Origin: IMCC26077 sp964490435
Lineage (GTDB): Bacteria; Actinomycetota; Actinomycetes; Nanopelagicales; Nanopelagicaceae
Assembly: GCA_964490435.1 (NCBI GenBank)
Contig: CAZBCF010000052.1
Location: 1 to 8,354, forward strand
Direction of reading: 5' to 3'
DNA: 8,354 bases
The notes under the pieces were generated by a model that did not search any database, was not told the origin of the DNA, and worked only from the letters and a program-made list of their open reading frames with translations. How positions within the stretch are numbered: position 1 is the first letter of the stretch; every line of letters begins with the position of its first letter. A program made the position numbers and the translations under genes. Positions 5,152 through 8,354 of this stretch are shown here, one piece after another.

Positions 5152-6143
5152 CGCTTACCTCGCTTCGATTTCTTTCCTGCTACTTCTTCGACTTTTTCCT
5201 CAGCAACATGTCCTGTTAGCGCCAGGAATACATCATCTAACGAAGGCCGCTTCAATGCGATATCCAATGGATGAATGCCCACTACATCAAGTTGGCGAAG
5301 CGCTTCGATAAGAGTTGCGGTTCCACCTGGTGCTGCAACTGAAATTTTATGCATCTGGGCATCGGCGGTAGCTGTGCTCGAAGTGATCTGCTCGACGATT
5401 CTGCGAACTTCATTGAGGTTTTCTGCTGCAACCGAAATCTCAAGGCGCTCTCCGCCCACATCTCGCTTCAAAGAATCTGCAGTGCCTTTCGCGATGACAT
5501 GTCCCCGATCGATGACGACAATCTCATCGGCTAATTGGTCTGCCTCTTCAAGATACTGAGTGGTCAGCAACAAGGTGACACCGCCTTTAACCAACTCATT
5601 AATCACTTCCCACATCTCTTGACGACCACGTGGATCCAATCCAGTAGTCGGTTCATCAAGGAATAAGACCTTGGGTTTCACAATCAGCGACGCTGCAAGA
5701 TCAAGTCGACGGCGCATGCCGCCGGAATATGTCTTAATGGGACGCTTTGCCGCATCTGTGAGCGAAAATTTCTCAAGCAACTCATCAGCGCGCGCCTTCG
5801 CACCGCGACTGGAGAGGTGGTAGAGGCGACCAAACATGATCAGGTTGTCCCAACCGGTGAGCGTCTCGTCGACCGCAGCATATTGTCCGGAAAGTCCGAT
5901 GATTTCTCGAACTCGTTGCGGATTATTCACCACATCTATGCCAGCAACGCTAGCGCGCCCAGAATCAGGGCGAAGTAAGGTGGTTAAGACTCGCACTGTC
6001 GTCGTTTTCCCAGAACCGTTTGGTCCCAATAGTGAGAGGACAGTTCCCTCTTCGACAGTTAAGGAAAGTCCATCGAGTGCGCGAACCTCGTGATGTGCAC
6101 CATACGTTTTAACTAAATCTTCAGCGATGATAGACGCGCTCAT
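5148..6143 (-). CDS. ABC exporter ATP-binding protein, DrrA-like
   Basis: 331 residues. The nucleotide-binding domain (about 4-230) shows Walker A GPNGSGKT at 40-47, Q-loop Q87 (SGQYAAVDETLTG), signature YSGGMRRRLD at 139-148, Walker B VLFLDEPTTGLD at 159-170, and TTQYLEEADQLAD at 194-206. In that last motif the switch histidine of most ABC ATPases is Gln (Q196), which I know as a normal feature of the DrrA group rather than damage. A C-terminal accessory domain (about 232-313) ends with RPSLDDVFLALTGH, the DrrA hallmark, and a short charged tail follows (EEKVEEVAGKKSKRGKR). It powers the permease encoded next, overlapping by ATGA. The ATG has a good Shine-Dalgarno AGGAG four bases away (6148-6152). 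It is divergent from the MFS exporter gene. The transported compound is unknown. Confidence 0.95.
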   Translation of the reverse strand: MSASIIAEDLVKTYGAHHEVRALDGLSLTVEEGTVLSLLGPNGSGKTTTVRVLTTLLRPDSGRASVAGIDVVNNPQRVREIIGLSGQYAAVDETLTGWDNLIMFGRLYHLSSRGAKARADELLEKFSLTDAAKRPIKTYSGGMRRRLDLAASLIVKPKVLFLDEPTTGLDPRGRQEMWEVINELVKGGVTLLLTTQYLEEADQLADEIVVIDRGHVIAKGTADSLKRDVGGERLEISVAAENLNEVRRIVEQITSSTATADAQMHKISVAAPGGTATLIEALRQLDVVGIHPLDIALKRPSLDDVFLALTGHVAEEKVEEVAGKKSKRGKR

Positions 6144-6147
6144 TCAA

Positions 6148-6152
6148 CTCCT
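6148..6152 (-). promoter_or_regulatory. Ribosome binding site of the ABC ATPase gene
   Basis: AGGAG on the minus strand, four bases before the ATG at 6143. It fixes that start and contrasts with the left-hand genes, several of which lack any Shine-Dalgarno. Confidence 0.7.
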
Positions 6153-6170
6153 AGAGTTTCTGTTCGTTCT

Positions 6171-6178
6171 TACGATAG
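6171..6178. promoter_or_regulatory. Candidate divergent promoter box of the ABC exporter and MFS exporter
   Basis: The plus strand reads TACGATAG. TACGAT (6171-6176) is a -10-like box for the MFS gene, predicting a start near 6183 and a leader of about seven bases. On the minus strand TATCGT (6178-6173) is a -10-like box for the ABC operon, predicting a start near 6166 and a leader of about 23 bases that includes the AGGAG ribosome site. No convincing -35 boxes are visible on either side. Confidence 0.4.
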
Positions 6179-6189
6179 CCTCAAAGGCG

Positions 6190-7392
6190 ATGAAAACGCC
6201 ATTTCGCAATCTCCCTCCAGAAGTGCCGATTCTCTCCGCGGCAGCCTTCCTAGTGGCGGCAGGGTTTGGGCTAATCGCCCCGGCAACTCCGATATTTGCT
6301 CGCTCTTTCGGCGTCTCGCAAGCTGCTGCCGGCGCTGTCGTAAGTCTCTTCGCGTTCGCGCGATTTTGTACGGGGTTAACTGGTGGAAAACTTGTCGATC
6401 GATTCGGGCCACAGAGGATGATGGCCACTGGCTTATTCATAGTCTCACTCTCAGCGCTACTTGCAGCTTTCTCACAGAATTATTTTCAATTGCTCTTCTT
6501 TCGTGGTGCAGGAGGTTTTGGCTCAGCTGTTTATACGGTTGCAGCGACAACTATCTTGCTGCGCGTCGTGTCCGACGAGCAGCGCGGACAAGCACAATCC
6601 ACATATCAATCTGGTTATCTCTTCGGTAGCATCACCGGACCGCTCTTTGGCGGTGCACTCATTGAATTCTCATTGCGCGCGCCTTTCTTCGTCTATTCGG
6701 CTGCCGTAGCAGGAGCCGGCCTCGTTGCTATTTTCTTCCTCTCTAAATCAGAGAGCGCACAACGGAGCGCACCTTCTCAAGAAGAAGTGACAATGCGAAT
6801 CAGGGATGCGCTCACACTTCATGGCTATCAGGTCGCAATTCTTGGTTCTTTCGCAGTTGCCTGGTGCATCATCAGCGTACGAATCTCGCTCGTGCCGCTG
6901 TATGTCACCGAAGGTCTCGGACTTCGACCAGTAGCACTTGGTGCCGGACTTGCTGCAGCGACGATTGTCCAAGGATTGACCTTAATTCCAGCAGGAAAAT
7001 TTGTAGACAAACATGGTCGCCGAAACGGAATTGTTATTGGTGCGATCATCTCGCTTGTAGGGCTGGCAATCTTCGCCTTTGTGGAGAACTACCCTGGCTT
7101 TATCGTAGGAATGGCAATCGCAGGCCTTGGTGCATCCTTCATGAGTAGCGCTCCGGCAGCATTGGTCGGTGATGTGATGACCGGTAAGAGCGGACGGGTT
7201 GTGGCACTGTGGCAAATGAGTAGTGATTTTGGCCTGATGGTTGGGCCCATTGCAATGGGCTTTGTCGCAGATCAACAGAGTTTCAAAGCAGCGTTCCTGA
7301 TTGCGGCTCTTTTCTTGATTCCGGTCATGGTGAGAGCGCTGAACCTTCCTGAAACTCGGCGCTCACACCTGCCGCCACCGTATGAGCCGTAG
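6190..7392 (+). CDS. MFS exporter (DHA-like multidrug efflux family)
   Basis: 400 residues from the ATG at 6190, the usual length of a 12-span major facilitator. The N-half loop 2-3 motif GKLVDRFGPQRMM (66-78) is repeated in the second half as GKFVDKHGRRNG (269-280), showing the two-fold MFS repeat. FFRGAGGFGSA (103-113) matches the span-4 motif, and SGYLFGSITGPLFGG (141-155) is the antiporter motif C (GxxxGPxxGG) found in proton-driven drug exporters. A long cytoplasmic loop at about 186-212 divides the halves, and the tail ends in prolines. The frame is open 21 codons upstream, but that extension runs into the opposing ATPase gene and has no ribosome site; AAAGG lies just before the chosen ATG. 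Substrate unknown. It is divergent from the ABC exporter and ends at a shared terminator region. Confidence 0.92.
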   Translation: MKTPFRNLPPEVPILSAAAFLVAAGFGLIAPATPIFARSFGVSQAAAGAVVSLFAFARFCTGLTGGKLVDRFGPQRMMATGLFIVSLSALLAAFSQNYFQLLFFRGAGGFGSAVYTVAATTILLRVVSDEQRGQAQSTYQSGYLFGSITGPLFGGALIEFSLRAPFFVYSAAVAGAGLVAIFFLSKSESAQRSAPSQEEVTMRIRDALTLHGYQVAILGSFAVAWCIISVRISLVPLYVTEGLGLRPVALGAGLAAATIVQGLTLIPAGKFVDKHGRRNGIVIGAIISLVGLAIFAFVENYPGFIVGMAIAGLGASFMSSAPAALVGDVMTGKSGRVVALWQMSSDFGLMVGPIAMGFVADQQSFKAAFLIAALFLIPVMVRALNLPETRRSHLPPPYEP

Positions 7393-7427
7393 AGCCTTCA
7401 AGAAAACACTCGGCACACTTGGAAATA

Positions 7428-7461
7428 AAACAGGGCCGCACACGTAGGTACGGCCCTGTTT
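7428..7461. terminator. GC-rich hairpin terminator between convergent MFS and Bax-inhibitor-like genes
   Basis: AAACAGGGCCG (7428-7438) pairs perfectly over 11 bases with CGGCCCTGTTT (7451-7461) around a 12-base loop. Reading the minus strand, the stem is followed by a TTTTATTT run, so it is a good intrinsic terminator for the Bax-inhibitor-like gene, whose stop is 15 bases before it. In the plus direction the tail is weaker (TTTAGT), but the hairpin lies 35 bases after the MFS stop and could also end that transcript. Confidence 0.85.
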
Positions 7462-7476
7462 AGTACTGCTTCGCGC

Positions 7477-8262
7477 TTATTCGCGACGAAGGATTGCTAG
7501 TAAGCGCAAGATCTCAAGATATAGCCAGACGATGGTGACCATAAGGCCGAATGCCGCTCGCCAGGACTCTTGCTCTCCTACACCTTGACGTACCCCCTCT
7601 TCGATTTGGTTGAAATCGAGGACAAGAAAGAGCGATGCCAGAACTACTCCGCCAGCTGCGAGGAGCAATCCGATACCACTCACGCCATAGAAACCAAATC
7701 CGCCACCGACCCCCATGAAGGCTGCAATGAGACTTGCAACTCCCAGTACGAGATAACCGATGAGCGCTCCCATGAGAATTCGAGTGAATTGCGGTGTTGC
7801 ACGTAACTTGCCACTTCGATAGAGCGCAAGTACTCCGACGAATGCCGCGAGCGTGCCGATAACTGCTTGACTCACGATTCCTGGGTAAACATCGTTGTAG
7901 AAACGACTGATTGCACCAATCGCTAAACCTTCAAGCCCGGCATAAGCGACGATGAGCGCAGGGCGAACAGTTCGGGAGAAAGAGATGACCAGTGATAATC
8001 CAAATGCTGCCAGGAGTGCAATCATGGCAACGCCAAAACCAACGTTGAAGACCCATGCGGCACCGCCGACGGCTACGAGAATGGCAAAAAGAAATCCGGT
8101 TCGTGCAACGACATCGTCCATCGTCATTCGCCCGGTTTGTAATGGTGAAGCGCTTGGAGCCGAATACATCTCCTCTAACGCGTCAGTGGAACGTGGTTCG
8201 AAAGCTGCATAGCCACGTTTGTTTCCAAAGGCGCGACCAAGAACAGGGTTAGAACTACGCAT
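7477..8262 (-). CDS. Bax inhibitor-1 / YccA-family membrane protein
   Basis: 261 residues. A polar N-terminal region of about 52 residues (starting MRSSNPVLGRAFG) precedes about seven hydrophobic segments between 54 and 257. Family features include the YAGLEGLAIGAISR stretch (107-120), LDFNQIEEGV (215-224) with acidic D216, E221 and E222, and a final WRAAFGLMVTIVWLYLEILRLL (234-255). Proteins of the Bax-inhibitor-1/TMBIM group form pH-sensitive calcium-permeable channels in studied bacterial cases; the role in actinobacteria is not established. The start at 8262 is chosen because AAGGAGAG sits eight bases before it; an upstream in-frame ATG at 8322 would add 20 residues without family similarity and bury the ribosome site. 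The stop is followed by a strong hairpin terminator. It appears to be a single-gene unit, convergent with the MFS gene. Confidence 0.92.
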   Translation of the reverse strand: MRSSNPVLGRAFGNKRGYAAFEPRSTDALEEMYSAPSASPLQTGRMTMDDVVARTGFLFAILVAVGGAAWVFNVGFGVAMIALLAAFGLSLVISFSRTVRPALIVAYAGLEGLAIGAISRFYNDVYPGIVSQAVIGTLAAFVGVLALYRSGKLRATPQFTRILMGALIGYLVLGVASLIAAFMGVGGGFGFYGVSGIGLLLAAGGVVLASLFLVLDFNQIEEGVRQGVGEQESWRAAFGLMVTIVWLYLEILRLLAILRRE

Positions 8263-8270
8263 CGTATGTA

Positions 8271-8278
8271 CTCTCCTT
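8271..8278 (-). promoter_or_regulatory. Strong Shine-Dalgarno of the Bax-inhibitor-like gene
   Basis: AAGGAGAG on the minus strand, eight bases from the ATG at 8262. It is the best ribosome site in the window and decides the start codon. Confidence 0.8.
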
Positions 8279-8321
8279 ATGAAGCATTTCCGGTGCCGTG
8301 GCAGATCCAGGCACTCACTCA

Positions 8322-8327
8322 ATAGTA
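8322..8327 (-). promoter_or_regulatory. Possible -10 box for the Bax-inhibitor-like gene
   Basis: TACTAT on the minus strand would place a transcription start near 8315 and give a leader of about 50 bases that includes the strong ribosome site. No -35 box is recognisable at the proper distance. The remaining bases to the window end (8328-8354) show nothing I can identify. Confidence 0.25.
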
Positions 8328-8354
8328 GGAGAGGCAGATTAAATAATCCTGAGA

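Noticed and set aside
5555..5565. Glutamine instead of histidine at the ATPase switch position, as a sign of an inactive subunit
   Set aside because: TTQYLEEAD is the form I know from the DrrA group, and all other catalytic motifs are intact.
6127..6189. Longer N-terminus for the MFS protein starting at 6127
   Set aside because: It overlaps the opposing ATPase start, has no ribosome site and would add 21 residues before the normal MFS N-terminus.
8263..8322. Longer N-terminus for the Bax-inhibitor-like protein starting at 8322
   Set aside because: The added residues carry no family similarity, and a strong Shine-Dalgarno directly precedes the ATG at 8262.
1..8354. CRISPR array, phage defence cluster, toxin-antitoxin pair or other new system
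   Set aside because: No spaced direct repeats and no defence-type domains beyond the PIN-PhoH housekeeping family; the genes are common actinobacterial chromosomal genes.

Overview
The window looks like an ordinary stretch of chromosome from an actinobacterium (Actinomycetota), with roughly balanced base composition and very compact spacing. The taxonomic hint comes from gene families that are typical of this phylum, in typical pairings: a PIN-PhoH (PhoH2) protein beside a short-chain-type cis-prenyltransferase, a DUF3817 membrane protein, a DUF4307 protein directly before greA, a DrrA/DrrB-type ABC exporter, and a Bax-inhibitor-1/YccA protein starting MRSSNPV. Compactness and moderate GC would suit a streamlined freshwater lineage such as Nanopelagicales, but that narrower placement is inference.

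Left block, minus strand (9-3437), in transcription order: a 49-residue single-span membrane protein, a SURF1-family protein, a DUF3817 membrane protein, a cis-prenyltransferase (UppS family), PhoH2 and tRNA-Thr(GGT). Genes in the first part are almost touching (5, 9 and 0 bases apart), which suggests an operon and translational coupling. phoH follows after 45 bases and appears to have its own leaderless promoter. Themes are respiratory-chain assembly, polyprenyl (cell-wall lipid carrier) synthesis and RNA turnover.

Centre, plus strand (3454-4312): DUF4307 and greA, divergent from the 49-residue gene across only 16 bases. The A/T-rich box in that gap carries -10-like hexamers in both directions.

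Right block: a two-gene ABC exporter on the minus strand (ATPase then permease, 4-base ATGA overlap; 4369-6143) is divergent from a 12-TM-type MFS exporter on the plus strand (6190-7392). Their 46-base gap again contains a heptamer that reads as a -10 element on both strands. The MFS gene converges on a Bax-inhibitor-1-like membrane protein (7477-8262, minus), with a strong GC-rich hairpin between them acting as terminator.

There is no gene-free stretch over 300 bases. I found no mobile element, CRISPR array, integrase, phage gene, pseudogene or sign of horizontal transfer, and no previously undescribed system. The most informative signals are regulatory: recurring -10-like boxes 6-7 bases before start codons (leaderless mRNAs) and two very short divergent junctions with symmetric -10 boxes.
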